A stretch of 64,000 bases of DNA. Source: JAPYTK01 sp964401935 (GTDB taxonomy: Bacteria; Myxococcota_A; Polyangia; Polyangiales; Polyangiaceae). Below the pieces are notes generated by a model. The model was given only the letters and a program-made list of their open reading frames with translations, did no database searches and was not told the DNA's origin. The stretch covers positions 1-64,000 of the forward strand of contig CAYOAL010000031.1 of NCBI GenBank assembly GCA_964401935.1, given 5' to 3'. The position numbers and the translations under genes were made by a program. Below are positions 1-9,334 of the stretch, one piece after another (the stretch's first letter is position 1; the number at the start of each line of letters is the position of its first letter).

Positions 1-214
1 GTCGCCGTCGCAGCTCGTGCCCGCCAGAGCCGGCGTATGCGAGATGGCCAGCCTCTGCGGGCATGGCTTGGGAGAGCGACGGAATCGTGCGCGTGGGGGT
101 GTTTTGTGGCCCGCGGTCTTGTGGCCTGGAGCGGTCTCGTGGCTTGGAGCGCGCTCGTGGTCGGAGCGCGGTCGAGGGTCAGAGCGCTCTCGTGGCTTGG
201 AGCGCGCTCGTGGC
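1..214. other. Left window edge, no supported gene
   Basis: No frame here has both a recognisable protein and a convincing start or stop. A minus-strand ATG at 62-64 would open a frame running off the left edge (Met-Pro-Ala-Glu-Ala-Gly), but no ribosome-binding site or TANNNT box precedes it. The right part is repetitive (see 116-222). Confidence 0.4.
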
Positions 215-222
215 TCAGGGGG
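116..222. repeat. Degenerate 17-19 nt direct repeats with a 26-nt exact copy
   Basis: The stretch is built of about six units resembling GCTCGTGGCTTGGAGCGC, each 17-19 nt. A 26-nt segment at 135-160 recurs exactly at 188-213, 53 nt downstream. The array ends a few bases beyond the stop of the minus-strand gene ending at 215, so it lies in that gene's 3' flank. It could be slippage debris; no function can be assigned. Confidence 0.6.
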
Positions 223-1261
223 CGATGAGTACCAGCTCGTCGAACAGCGTGAACGCGGCGCGGGTCGTCCCGCTCGCTGGTCCGGAGTCGTTCGATCCCC
301 AGAGCGGGCTGCTCACGTCGGGGCCGAAGCTGTTCCACGTGAAGTCGCCGCCGTCCACGCTGTAGATGTCGGCCTCGTAGGAGCGCCAGAACACCACCCA
401 GCTCGGTGTGCCCAAGAACGCCTTCTGCACCGAGAGCTCCCAGTCGCAGTCGGTCGACTCCTGGGCCGCCGCGTCCGGATCCCCAGCGGCCATGATCGTG
501 TAGGGGTTGCCGGCGTCGGCGGTGATCTCGTCGGTGCTGGAGAGCGTGAAGTAGTAGGCGAGCTTCGTGGTCCCCGCGCCGCGCACGCTCACGCCGAGGG
601 TGTGGGGTCCGTCGGCCTCACTCTGGTAGAAGACCGCGGTGTTGACCGCGGCACCGGGGAGGCCGGGGAAGAGCTCGCTGGTGGGGCCGCTGACCCAGCT
701 CTCGCCGTTGCGGATGTGGGCGGTGCCTCCGTTCGCGTCGGTGAACACCACCAAGCGCAGGCCGTCCCGCTGGCTGTCGGCGGCCAAGATCCCCCGCGGC
801 GGGGGAGCGTTCGCGCCCGTCCACGAAATGGACAAGGGGGTCTTCACGAACGGGCGGTCGTCCGCTCCGTCGGGCCACTTGCGCCGGTAGAGCGAGAGCC
901 CGCAGCCGCCGTCGGTCTGGCACGTCCCCTCGCAGAGCCCCTCTCCGGTGCCGGGCGCGCCCACGGACACCAGGCTCTCAGCACACTGACCCGACGCGTT
1001 GCAGATGTTGATCGTGCAAGGATCACCGTCGAAACAGTCGACGTCGGTCTCACAGCCAGCTGCGCCACCCCCGGCGCCAGTCCCGCCGGCGCCGCTCCCC
1101 CCGGGGCCGTTTCCGCCGTTCGCCTCCCCGCCGTCGCCGCCGCCGCCGCCTCCTGCGCCGTCGGTCGTGGCCGCGCCGAACCCGAGCTCGTTCAGGCCCC
1201 AGAGCGCGTTGCAGCCCGCCGGAGCGGCGAGCGCGGCGAGGAGCAAGAAGCGGCGCGACAC
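215..1261 (-). CDS. Secreted lipoprotein with Gly-rich linker and Cys motif
   Basis: A 348-residue predicted outer-membrane lipoprotein. The N-terminus MSRRFLLLAALAAPAGC ends in a lipobox with Cys17. A Gly/Ala-rich linker follows (about residues 35-65), then a compact paired-Cys motif of the CETDVDCFDGDPC type common in myxobacterial surface proteins, then a roughly 250-residue domain I cannot name. That last part is rich in beta-forming sequence, as in propeller or jelly-roll folds. The GTG start was chosen because TACGAT lies 6 nt upstream and the signal peptide begins there; the frame stays open upstream but reads as low-complexity Arg/Pro/Gly. The gene lies downstream of the HExxH lipoprotein gene with a gap of about 70 nt. 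Confidence 0.75.
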   Translation of the reverse strand: MSRRFLLLAALAAPAGCNALWGLNELGFGAATTDGAGGGGGGDGGEANGGNGPGGSGAGGTGAGGGAAGCETDVDCFDGDPCTINICNASGQCAESLVSVGAPGTGEGLCEGTCQTDGGCGLSLYRRKWPDGADDRPFVKTPLSISWTGANAPPPRGILAADSQRDGLRLVVFTDANGGTAHIRNGESWVSGPTSELFPGLPGAAVNTAVFYQSEADGPHTLGVSVRGAGTTKLAYYFTLSSTDEITADAGNPYTIMAAGDPDAAAQESTDCDWELSVQKAFLGTPSWVVFWRSYEADIYSVDGGDFTWNSFGPDVSSPLWGSNDSGPASGTTRAAFTLFDELVLIAP

Positions 1262-1267
1262 AGGTCC

Positions 1268-1273
1268 ATCGTA
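1268..1273 (-). promoter_or_regulatory. TANNNT -10 box, leaderless type
   Basis: TACGAT on the minus strand ends 6 nt before the GTG at 1261. With the usual 6-7 nt from -10 box to transcript start, the mRNA would begin at the start codon. One of about eleven such arrangements in the window. Confidence 0.5.
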
Positions 1274-1332
1274 GCCCAACCCGCCGAGTCCATCGAGAGC
1301 GCCGCGCGAGCGGAGGCTCAGCAGCGGCTGTA

Positions 1333-2748
1333 TCAGCAGCGGCTGTTGGGGAAGTAGCCCTCGAGCAAGCTCGCGAGGACGATGCCGGCGTTGATCGGGG
1401 CCCAGTCCCAGTGGGGGGCGTCGCCCGGGTAGTGCTCCACCCACCACATGAACTCGTTGAGGTACTTCAAGGTCTCGATCATGTCGTCGCGGTGGTGCCA
1501 GCAGCGCTCGGCGAGGAACGGCCGCTGGCGAAACTCGATCACGTGGTGCGCCTCGTGGGCGAGCTTGGCGAAGATGAGCCCGTTGTAGCGGAAGTTGAGA
1601 TCCACCTCCGAGTAGGCCACATGCACCTCCTTGTGGCCGTTGTCGGGGACGAAGAAGCCGCCCCCGACGTCGGGATCGATCACGAGGCGGAGCGCCTCGC
1701 TGCCGTCGTAGACCGCGTCGAGGATGACGGCCTGATCGGCCAGGCTGAAGCGCTCCGGGTGGCGGAAGGGCGCGAGCAGCACCTCGCGGATCTCGGCCTC
1801 GCTCGGTACCGTGCCGAACCGGCGCTTGGTACGCTCGGCGGCGCGGTAGGCCACGAGAGCCGCCTGATCCAACACCACGCGGCCTCCCGCTACGGCTTGC
1901 TCGAAGCGCTCCTTGCGGATGTCGACCTTTCCCGAGTCGGGCAGGTGCGCGTAGGGGGCCGCGGGGAGCTTGCTGCCCCAGTCGGCCATACGATCGAGGA
2001 GCGCTTCGTCCCACGTGACGAGCATCAGATCGCCCCCGGCGCGGCTCGGTCGCGCCACCTCCTGGAACTGGGTGAGGTGAGCTTTTACGTGGGCGACGCC
2101 TTTGGAGTAGAAGGCGTCGAGCTGCTGCGCGGTGGGCTCCGGCAGGATGCGATTCCAGCGGGGGTACCACGCAAAGCCGTACACGAAGAACGCCTCGCCG
2201 CCCGCGCCGTCTCGGGTGCCGAGGCCGGGAGCGTCGAGGATGCGCAGCCGATAGCCGGTGTTGAGCTCGATCACGTCGCCCGTTTGCTCGTCGAGCCAGC
2301 CCACCGGCCGCACCACCTTCTCGTCGTCGTTCACGAGCACGTAGGTGGCGGCCTCTCGGGGGACGTGGCCGAGGGCGGCGAAGGCGGCGGGGCTGTCGAA
2401 GGCGAGGCCCTCGATGCGTTTGGCCGCGCCCTTCTCGACGACGGCGAGAACGTGGTCGTCGGCCGCGGTGAGCGTGCGGGTGCGATGGCGGTGGCGGAGG
2501 CCCGGCGCGAGGCCGAGCCGCGAGGCGAGCTCTTCGCTGTGCTTCGCGTAGGCGGCGGGGTCGAGCTCCGCATCGGGAGGCGCGCTCGGCCTCGCGCCGT
2601 GGCAGCCGAGGAGCGCGGTGACGAGGAGCGCGGTGACGAGGGCCAGCGAGAGCGCTCCGCGCAGGGCGACCTCGGGGCGCGGCGAGCTATGCGCCCGCTC
2701 CAGAGGGCGGAGGTGGGAGCTTTGACGCGGAGGGGAGAGCCGGTTCAT
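1333..2748 (-). CDS. HExxH metallopeptidase-like lipoprotein
   Basis: A 471-residue lipoprotein with a long N-terminus, a hydrophobic helix (about 30-48) and lipobox Cys49. Near the C-terminus is HEAHH (398-402), a zinc-peptidase HExxH motif inside the helix LAHEAHHVIEF, followed by a Trp/His-rich stretch. The protein therefore resembles predicted zinc aminopeptidases exposed at the cell surface. The third metal ligand is not certain; Glu or His residues after 415 are candidates. The ATG overlaps the stop of the phosphatase-FHA gene as ATGA, so the two are probably translationally coupled. This links a periplasmic or surface hydrolase to a cytoplasmic phospho-signalling protein. Family assignment beyond the motif is inference. 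Confidence 0.75.
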   Translation of the reverse strand: MNRLSPPRQSSHLRPLERAHSSPRPEVALRGALSLALVTALLVTALLGCHGARPSAPPDAELDPAAYAKHSEELASRLGLAPGLRHRHRTRTLTAADDHVLAVVEKGAAKRIEGLAFDSPAAFAALGHVPREAATYVLVNDDEKVVRPVGWLDEQTGDVIELNTGYRLRILDAPGLGTRDGAGGEAFFVYGFAWYPRWNRILPEPTAQQLDAFYSKGVAHVKAHLTQFQEVARPSRAGGDLMLVTWDEALLDRMADWGSKLPAAPYAHLPDSGKVDIRKERFEQAVAGGRVVLDQAALVAYRAAERTKRRFGTVPSEAEIREVLLAPFRHPERFSLADQAVILDAVYDGSEALRLVIDPDVGGGFFVPDNGHKEVHVAYSEVDLNFRYNGLIFAKLAHEAHHVIEFRQRPFLAERCWHHRDDMIETLKYLNEFMWWVEHYPGDAPHWDWAPINAGIVLASLLEGYFPNSRC

Positions 2749-3776
2749 CCGACGGACTCGAAGCGAAAGCGGTAGGCCCGAGCGAGCGTGAACTCGTCGC
2801 CCGTCTCGAGAAAGTGTACCGAGATCTCGCTCTCGTCCACCCAAGTTCCGTTGCGCGAGTTGAGGTCGACCAACACCAGCCGCCCTTCGGCCACCGGCAC
2901 GTAGGCGACGAAGGCGTGCAGTCGCGAGAGTTGGGTGGACACGAGGGTGACGTCGCACTCGCCGCCACGGCCGAGCCAGATCCCGCGACCGGGCAAGATG
3001 TGAAACAGGTCGCCCGGCCGCAGAGGGGCGGGGGAGGGCACACCGGCAGTCTGGGCCACCTCGTCCACGCCCACGAAGCTGAGAGTAGCGGCGCCGGCGT
3101 GGCTGATCGGCGCGAGCCCCGTCTGACTGATCCTCACCGGCTTGTCGCTGCTGTCGCTCTCGCTCGAGGTGAACATCTCGCTGATGGCCATGGGCTGCGC
3201 CCGCTGCATCGCCCTCCGGCGCCAGAGCTCGTCGAACGCGCGCAGGCACTGCACCTGCGCGGTGAGCTCGAGGGCGCCGGGGCGCACCCTTCGCACCACG
3301 TTGAGGGCCTCGCTCGTGGACGCGCCGAGGGCGGTGAGACAGGCGGCCGCGACCAGGGCGGTGCGACCGAGTCCATCGTGGCAATGCAGCACCACGTTGC
3401 GACCCGAGCGCACGAGCGTGAGCACGCGCTCCACCAACGCCAGGAGCTGCTCCAGCGACACCGGGACGCCACCATCGGGCAAGGGGATCCACTCGGTGTC
3501 GATGCCAACGCGCTGTGCGCGCACCAACAGATCGGTGATCTCGAGCTCGCGGAACTCGTCCTTGAGAAACTGCCCGCGCTCGAGCAGCGTCACCAGCACG
3601 TGCGTGTGATAGTGATCCCGGAGCCGCTCGAGATCCGCGTCGAGATCGCGGGCCACGCCACGGCCCTTCATGCCCGGCGCCACCGTCAGGCCGATGCTGC
3701 CGTCGAGGTTCACGGCGTCGTCGGGCAGATAGTCGACGCGGATCGGGCTCGCGGGCGTCCTGGGCGGCTCCCCCAT
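2745..3776 (-). CDS. Dual-specificity/CDKN3-like protein phosphatase fused to FHA domain
   Basis: A 343-residue cytoplasmic protein. Residues about 10-190 form a cysteine phosphatase: the P-loop HCHDGLGRT holds catalytic Cys132 and Arg138, and the PDGGVP loop supplies the likely general acid Asp101, as in CDKN3/KAP-type phosphatases. A Ser/Asp-rich linker (about 200-215) leads to an FHA phosphothreonine-binding domain (about 260-341) with the conserved GR, SRLH and NSRNGTW segments. The likely role is to bind and dephosphorylate phosphoproteins made by Hanks-type kinases, two of which are encoded in this window. The start at 3776 is preferred because TAGACT lies 7 nt upstream; a GTG at 3833 would add 19 unconserved-looking residues. 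The stop overlaps the next gene. Confidence 0.85.
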   Translation of the reverse strand: MGEPPRTPASPIRVDYLPDDAVNLDGSIGLTVAPGMKGRGVARDLDADLERLRDHYHTHVLVTLLERGQFLKDEFRELEITDLLVRAQRVGIDTEWIPLPDGGVPVSLEQLLALVERVLTLVRSGRNVVLHCHDGLGRTALVAAACLTALGASTSEALNVVRRVRPGALELTAQVQCLRAFDELWRRRAMQRAQPMAISEMFTSSESDSSDKPVRISQTGLAPISHAGAATLSFVGVDEVAQTAGVPSPAPLRPGDLFHILPGRGIWLGRGGECDVTLVSTQLSRLHAFVAYVPVAEGRLVLVDLNSRNGTWVDESEISVHFLETGDEFTLARAYRFRFESVG

Positions 3777-3783
3777 CTCCACT

Positions 3784-3789
3784 AGTCTA
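3784..3789 (-). promoter_or_regulatory. TANNNT -10 box, leaderless type
   Basis: TAGACT on the minus strand ends 7 nt before the ATG at 3776. It decides the start of the phosphatase-FHA gene. No TTGACA-like -35 is visible. Confidence 0.5.
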
Positions 3790-3913
3790 CGCACATCTTC
3801 GACGGGGATGGTTCGTCCGTGGAGCGGCGGCACGAAAGTGCCCGTGGGCGGGAAGCGCGGCCCACCGCGAGGAGCGCCACCCCGCGAGGGTTTCCCCGGT
3901 CAGAGCGAGGGAG

Positions 3914-6070
3914 ATGTGCTCTGCTAACGCCCGCGTGTTGAGGGTGGCGGCACATCGAGCGGCGCTTTGCGTGGGCCTTCTGTGCGCCGCTCGCGGCACG
4001 GCGCGAGCGGAGGAGCCGAGGCCGGCGCTCGACCCGTCCGCTCCGGCCGAGGCCGAGGCTCCCCCGTCGAGCGCGGCTCCCCCGACGTCGGACGAGGGGG
4101 CGGCCGAGGCGCCGTCGGCCGAGCCTGCTCCCAAGGCGCCGTCGCTCGTGGAGGTGGAGGTGCATGGAGAGCGCACCGAGGGAGAGCGGGGCGAGCCGCC
4201 CTCCGAGCAGCGCCTCGGTCGGCGGGACGTCGAGCGCATGCCCGGGTCGTTCGGCGACGCGTTCCGCGCGATCGACGCGCTCCCCGGGGTGGCCCCCATG
4301 GCCAGCGGCTTGCCCCACCTGTTGGTGCGCGGCGCCGCGCCCTCCGCGAGCGGCTACTACATCGACGGCATCCGCGTGCCGTTCCTGTTCCACCTCGCCA
4401 TCGGACCGAGCGTGATCAACCCGGCCCTCGTGGGCGACGTGCGGCTGCACGCAGGCGGCTATCCGGCGCGCTGGGGACGGCACGTGGGAGGCATCGTCGA
4501 CGCGTCCACGCGAGGGCCGGCGTCGGACACGCGGGTCGAAGGCCACATCCGCCTCTTCGACGCTGGGATCTATGCCGAGGTGCCCCTCTTCGAGGACCGC
4601 CTCAACGCGTTCGGCGCGGTGCGCTACGCGTACCCAGGACCCCTCCTCTCGCTCGTCGCCCCCGACACCACCCTCAACTACTGGGACTACCAAGGCGGGG
4701 TCGGTTACGCCCTGTCCAAGACCGATCGCGTCCGCTTGTTCGCGTTCGGCAGCCGCGACGACCTCGGACAGCGTGAAGAGGGCGAGGCGGAGCCCAAGCA
4801 GGTGTTCGGCGTCGAGTTCCATCGGTTCGATCTCCGCTTCGAGCGCACGCCGGAGCGGCGACCCGACGGAACCCTCGGCGCGTGGACGAGGCTCGGCTTC
4901 ACCTTTGGTGTCGATCGCACCGTCCTGAGCGACGAGGCCGCGGTCGACGCGCGGAGCTACAACCTGCGGAACGACTTCGATGCGCCCCTGTTGTCGTGGC
5001 TGCGCCTGCGGGGCGGGGTGGACTTCCTCGCCGAGGAGCTCGACATCGTCACCCGCGAGGAGGAAGACGACGACGACGAGGAGAAGGACGACGAGCTCGA
5101 GTTCAACATCGCCCGCGCCTTCGAGTCGCGCGCCGTGGGCACGGCTGGTGCCTACGTCGACGTGGTGGTCACGCCGGTGGACGAGCTCGAGCTCATCGGT
5201 GGCATGCGGGTCGACGTCTTCGCCGAACCGGGAGCGACCGAGGTGGGCCTGGATCCACGCGGCTCGGTGCGCTTCGCGCCGCTCCCCTGGCTCACGAGCC
5301 TCAGCGCCGTCGGCCTCTCCCACCAGAAGCCCACCCTGTTCGTCAACTTCCCCGGGCTCGACCCGGTGGGCCTCGACGACGGTCTACAGTCGGCGCTTCA
5401 GGTGAGCCAAGGCTTCGAGGTGGCGCTGCCCGAGCAGATCAAAGCCTCGATCACCGGCTTCTGGCATCGATACCGCGACCTCACCGATCTCACCGCGACG
5501 TGTTCGGTGGGGATCGATCAGTGCAGCGCGAGCGACCGCGCGGACGGCAGCGCCTACGGGATGGAGCTCCTCCTGCAGCGGCCGCTGAGCACCCGCGTCG
5601 GAGGGCTCGTCTCCTACACCCTGTCGCGCACCGAGCGCACCCTCGGCGACGAGTCGTTCGCTGGAGACTTCGACCGCGCGCACGTGCTCAACGCGGCCCT
5701 CGGGGTCGAGCTCGGGAGCGGTTGGAACGTGGGCGCCCGCTTCACCGCCTATTCGGGGCGGCCCTACTCGCTCATCAAGTTCGACGACCCCCAAAAGCCG
5801 ACCCGGCCGACCCTCATCGGTCACCGCAACGTCCTGCGGCGTCCCCCCTTCTTTCGCCTCGACGCGCGCATCGAGAAGCGCTGGGTCATCGCCGATCGCG
5901 GTTGGGTGAGCCTCGTGCTCGAGGGGTTCAACATCACCGGCCAGCGAGAGACGGTCGACTTCGACTGTCGGGTCGCGGAGGTGGTCGGCAGTCAGACCGG
6001 CCTCAACTGCGGCGGCCAGGAGATCGGGCCGATTTCCATCCCCAGCCTCGGCGTCTCGGGAGGGATCTGA
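3914..6070 (+). CDS. TonB-dependent outer-membrane receptor
   Basis: A 718-residue outer-membrane protein. It has a signal peptide ending near ARAEE, an Ala/Pro/Glu-rich periplasmic spacer (about 33-80), a plug domain (about 95-200, containing LPHLLVRG and YYIDGIRVP) and a long beta-barrel of alternating polar/aromatic strands. The ligand is unknown; such receptors import metal chelates, cobalamin or oligosaccharides using TonB-ExbBD energy, and none of those partners is in the window. An unusually acidic loop of Glu/Asp lies near residues 382-396, predicted to be in an extracellular loop and perhaps cation-binding. The last residue is Ile rather than the Phe/Tyr/Trp typical of barrel C-termini. 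A GAGGGAG tract abuts the ATG. It converges on ytfE. Confidence 0.85.
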   Translation: MCSANARVLRVAAHRAALCVGLLCAARGTARAEEPRPALDPSAPAEAEAPPSSAAPPTSDEGAAEAPSAEPAPKAPSLVEVEVHGERTEGERGEPPSEQRLGRRDVERMPGSFGDAFRAIDALPGVAPMASGLPHLLVRGAAPSASGYYIDGIRVPFLFHLAIGPSVINPALVGDVRLHAGGYPARWGRHVGGIVDASTRGPASDTRVEGHIRLFDAGIYAEVPLFEDRLNAFGAVRYAYPGPLLSLVAPDTTLNYWDYQGGVGYALSKTDRVRLFAFGSRDDLGQREEGEAEPKQVFGVEFHRFDLRFERTPERRPDGTLGAWTRLGFTFGVDRTVLSDEAAVDARSYNLRNDFDAPLLSWLRLRGGVDFLAEELDIVTREEEDDDDEEKDDELEFNIARAFESRAVGTAGAYVDVVVTPVDELELIGGMRVDVFAEPGATEVGLDPRGSVRFAPLPWLTSLSAVGLSHQKPTLFVNFPGLDPVGLDDGLQSALQVSQGFEVALPEQIKASITGFWHRYRDLTDLTATCSVGIDQCSASDRADGSAYGMELLLQRPLSTRVGGLVSYTLSRTERTLGDESFAGDFDRAHVLNAALGVELGSGWNVGARFTAYSGRPYSLIKFDDPQKPTRPTLIGHRNVLRRPPFFRLDARIEKRWVIADRGWVSLVLEGFNITGQRETVDFDCRVAEVVGSQTGLNCGGQEIGPISIPSLGVSGGI

Positions 6071-6076
6071 CGCGAC

Positions 6077-6094
6077 GCCGAGCGCGCGCTCGGC
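6077..6094. terminator. Hairpin between convergent genes
   Basis: GCCGAGC-gcgc-GCTCGGC is a perfect 7-bp stem between the receptor stop (6070) and the ytfE stop (6111). There is only a very short T tract, but the symmetric stem could terminate both transcripts. Confidence 0.55.
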
Positions 6095-6110
6095 TTGCCG
6101 GCGAGGTCGC

Positions 6111-6776
6111 TCACGTCATGGTGAGGGCGCTCGGGAACAACACGTTGTTCTCGAGGTGGATGTGATCCATGAGGTCGCCCTCGAGGGTGAGGAGCCGCAG
6201 GTAGAGCGCGCGCCACGTGGTGCAGGCCGCGGTGGGAGGCACGAGGTCGGTGGTGAGCTCACGCACGCGCCGCAGGTTCATGCCGTGGTCGTCGTGCTCG
6301 TGCATCATCACCGTGATCGGGCCCTGGGCGTGTTGGCCGTTGCCGGCGAGGATCATGGGGAAGAGGATCTGCTCTTCCTTGGCGAGGTGGCTCAACACGT
6401 CGGCGTGCATCATCGCGAGGTGCGCGGCGAGCCCGCGCGGGCAGTCCACCTTGTCGGCGTGCACGTGCTCCACCTTCTTCGCCATCGCCACGAGCTCCGG
6501 CAGCTCCGCGCGCAACGGCTCGTGATAGTGACGGATGATGTGCTCGATGAGCTCGCTCGCGGGGCGACCCACGAGCGTCGGCGGATCGTCGGGGCGCACG
6601 GCGGCGGCGTCGATCTCGTCCATCACCGCCTGCGGATCGAGACCGCGCTCTTCGCAGGCGACGGCCACGGAGCGGCGTCCCCCGCAGCAGTAGTCGAGCC
6701 CGTGGCGACGAAACACCCGCGACGCGGCGGGGAGGTGGGCGGCGAGCTCGGCGAGGGTGGAGGTGGGGGCGAACAT
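6111..6776 (-). CDS. ytfE: Iron-sulfur cluster repair di-iron protein (RIC/YtfE/ScdA)
   Basis: A 221-residue cytoplasmic protein of normal family length. The N-terminal ScdA-type domain carries DYCCGG (around residues 28-33). The rest is a haemerythrin-like four-helix bundle with the spaced His/Glu ligands expected of a di-iron site (HYHEPLRAE, HADVLSHLAKEE, HEHDDHG, HIHLENN). RIC proteins restore Fe-S clusters damaged by nitric oxide or oxidants. The ATG is fixed by AAGGAG five nt upstream. It is transcribed divergently from norR and preceded by a sigma-54 promoter, an IHF-like site and NorR-type boxes, which makes NO-inducible expression very likely. Confidence 0.93.
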   Translation of the reverse strand: MFAPTSTLAELAAHLPAASRVFRRHGLDYCCGGRRSVAVACEERGLDPQAVMDEIDAAAVRPDDPPTLVGRPASELIEHIIRHYHEPLRAELPELVAMAKKVEHVHADKVDCPRGLAAHLAMMHADVLSHLAKEEQILFPMILAGNGQHAQGPITVMMHEHDDHGMNLRRVRELTTDLVPPTAACTTWRALYLRLLTLEGDLMDHIHLENNVLFPSALTMT

Positions 6777-6825
6777 GGCGACTCCTTGCTGGTTCCGTGA
6801 AGGCGGGTTGGTCCTCAGCTGCATC

Positions 6826-6840
6826 GCAACGAACGCGCCA
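6826..6840 (-). promoter_or_regulatory. Sigma-54 (-24/-12) promoter of ytfE
   Basis: On the minus strand TGGCGCGTTCGTTGC matches the TGGCAC-N5-TTGC pattern with invariant GG and GC ten bases apart. Transcription would start near 6814, giving a leader of about 38 nt that contains the AAGGAG site. The divergent neighbour is a sigma-54 activator, which supports the call. Confidence 0.85.
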
Positions 6841-6855
6841 CCCAAGAGTTCAATG

Positions 6856-6868
6856 TAAGCTATTGAAA
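6856..6868 (-). promoter_or_regulatory. IHF-like site between NorR boxes and sigma-54 promoter
   Basis: Minus-strand TTTCAATAGCTTA matches WATCAANNNNTTR at all but one defined position. It sits between the activator sites and the -24 element, where a DNA bend would bring NorR to the polymerase. It overlaps an inverted repeat TTCAAT-N7-ATTGAA (6849-6867), so another regulator is also possible. Confidence 0.45.
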
Positions 6869-6898
6869 TTGCGTAGAGGTCTTCGGCGCTGTTATAGT
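6869..6898 (+). promoter_or_regulatory. Sigma-70-type promoter of norR
   Basis: TTGCGT (6869-6874) and TATAGT (6893-6898) are 18 nt apart on the plus strand. The start would fall near 6905, so the NorR-type boxes at 6902-6951 lie over and just after it. This suggests that NorR represses its own gene, as in Escherichia coli. Confidence 0.55.
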
Positions 6899-6901
6899 TT
6901 T

Positions 6902-6951
6902 CACAACGTTTGATTGTCGTGTTCCTCACAACGTGTTGTGTTGAATACAAC
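6902..6951. promoter_or_regulatory. NorR-type operator cluster
   Basis: GTTGT-gttgaat-ACAAC (6935-6951) contains the GT-N7-AC core of known NorR sites. It overlaps a second dyad CACAAC-gt-GTTGTG (6927-6940). A third half-site TCACAACGT occurs at 6901-6909 and repeats at 6926-6934. The cluster lies about 65-110 bp upstream of the ytfE -24 box, the usual enhancer distance, and directly abuts the norR start codon. Confidence 0.65.
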
Positions 6952-8535
<1,584 letters not shown>

Positions 8536-8543
8536 CGCCGAGC

Positions 8544-8561
8544 CCTCGCGCTGCCGCGAGG
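8544..8561. terminator. Hairpin after norR
   Basis: CCTCGCG-ctgc-CGCGAGG is a perfect 7-bp stem with a 4-nt loop, 9 nt past the norR stop. No T tract follows, so termination strength is uncertain. Confidence 0.45.
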
Positions 8562-8649
8562 CCCGCCGGTTTCCATCCAAGCGACGTTCGCGCTCGCAGG
8601 CGTAGCGTGCAGGCCGTGAACCCCTGGCTCGGGCAAAAGGTGGACGTGC

Positions 8650-8655
8650 TACGCT
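8650..8655 (+). promoter_or_regulatory. Possible -10 box of the Uma2-like gene
   Basis: TACGCT lies 11 nt before the ATG at 8667, slightly farther than the 6-9 nt seen at other starts, so it would leave a leader of a few bases. Confidence 0.3.
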
Positions 8656-8666
8656 GAGCGCGGGCC

Positions 8667-9224
8667 ATGGATCCGGCACGCAAGACGCCCACCCTCGAGG
8701 ACATCGATGCGCTGCCCAGCCACTTGAAGGGCGAGATCATCGAAGGCGTCCTCTACACGATGACTCGCCCGCGCGGGCCGCATCAGCGAACGATCCGGTC
8801 CCTTGGGAGCCGCATCGGTGATCCGTTCGATGACGGCGAGGGCGGTCCCGGCGGCTGGTGGATTCTTCCCGAGCCGGGAATCGAGCTCCCGAGCACGCCG
8901 GAGATCTCACCCGATCTGGCGGGCTGGCGCCGCGAACGTCTCCCCACCTTGCCTGAAGACGAGCCCATCCGCGTGGTTCCAGACTGGGTGTGCGAGATAT
9001 TGTCACCGAGCACGCGACGCCACGATCTCCTGATCAAGAAGCCGTACTATGCCAAGGTAGGCGTGCCGCACCACTGGCTGCTCGATCGGGCGGCGCGCAC
9101 GCTCACGGCGTACCGACTTCAAGCGGGACAGTGGCTCGAGATCGGCGTGTACGGAGACGACCACGAGGCCCGAATCGAGCCGTTCGATGCCATCCGGCTC
9201 GACGTTGGCAGCCTCTGGCTCTGA
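8667..9224 (+). CDS. Uma2-family (DUF820) putative PD-(D/E)XK nuclease
   Basis: A 185-residue protein of standard Uma2 length. It shows the family sequence pattern: an N-terminal LKGEIIEGVLYTM segment, PEISPDLAGWR, then VPDWVCEILSPSTRRHDLLIKK. The Glu/Asp and Lys residues in these segments match the restriction-endonuclease-like catalytic core. Members are very common in cyanobacteria, Planctomycetes and myxobacteria; their biological substrate is unknown and most occur as orphan genes, as here. No antitoxin-sized partner overlaps it. The gene has its own hairpin downstream. Confidence 0.85.
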   Translation: MDPARKTPTLEDIDALPSHLKGEIIEGVLYTMTRPRGPHQRTIRSLGSRIGDPFDDGEGGPGGWWILPEPGIELPSTPEISPDLAGWRRERLPTLPEDEPIRVVPDWVCEILSPSTRRHDLLIKKPYYAKVGVPHHWLLDRAARTLTAYRLQAGQWLEIGVYGDDHEARIEPFDAIRLDVGSLWL

Positions 9225-9232
9225 CCCGGACA

Positions 9233-9248
9233 CCACCGGAGGCGGTGG
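9233..9248. terminator. Hairpin after the Uma2-like gene
   Basis: CCACCG-gagg-CGGTGG forms a 6-bp stem 9 nt after the stop at 9224. No U-rich tail. Confidence 0.4.
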
Positions 9249-9334
9249 GAGACAGACAGTCGTCGTCGATCTGCGCTGAAGCCAGACGTTCTGATGCTGC
9301 CTCGACGGCCCGCGGCTTTTGTTCGCGCCGACGG

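Noticed and set aside
17..1357. Long plus-strand open frame across the first lipoprotein gene
   Set aside because: It reads as Arg/Gly/Ala-rich low complexity and is the mirror of the minus-strand gene, which has a lipobox, Cys motif and TANNNT box.
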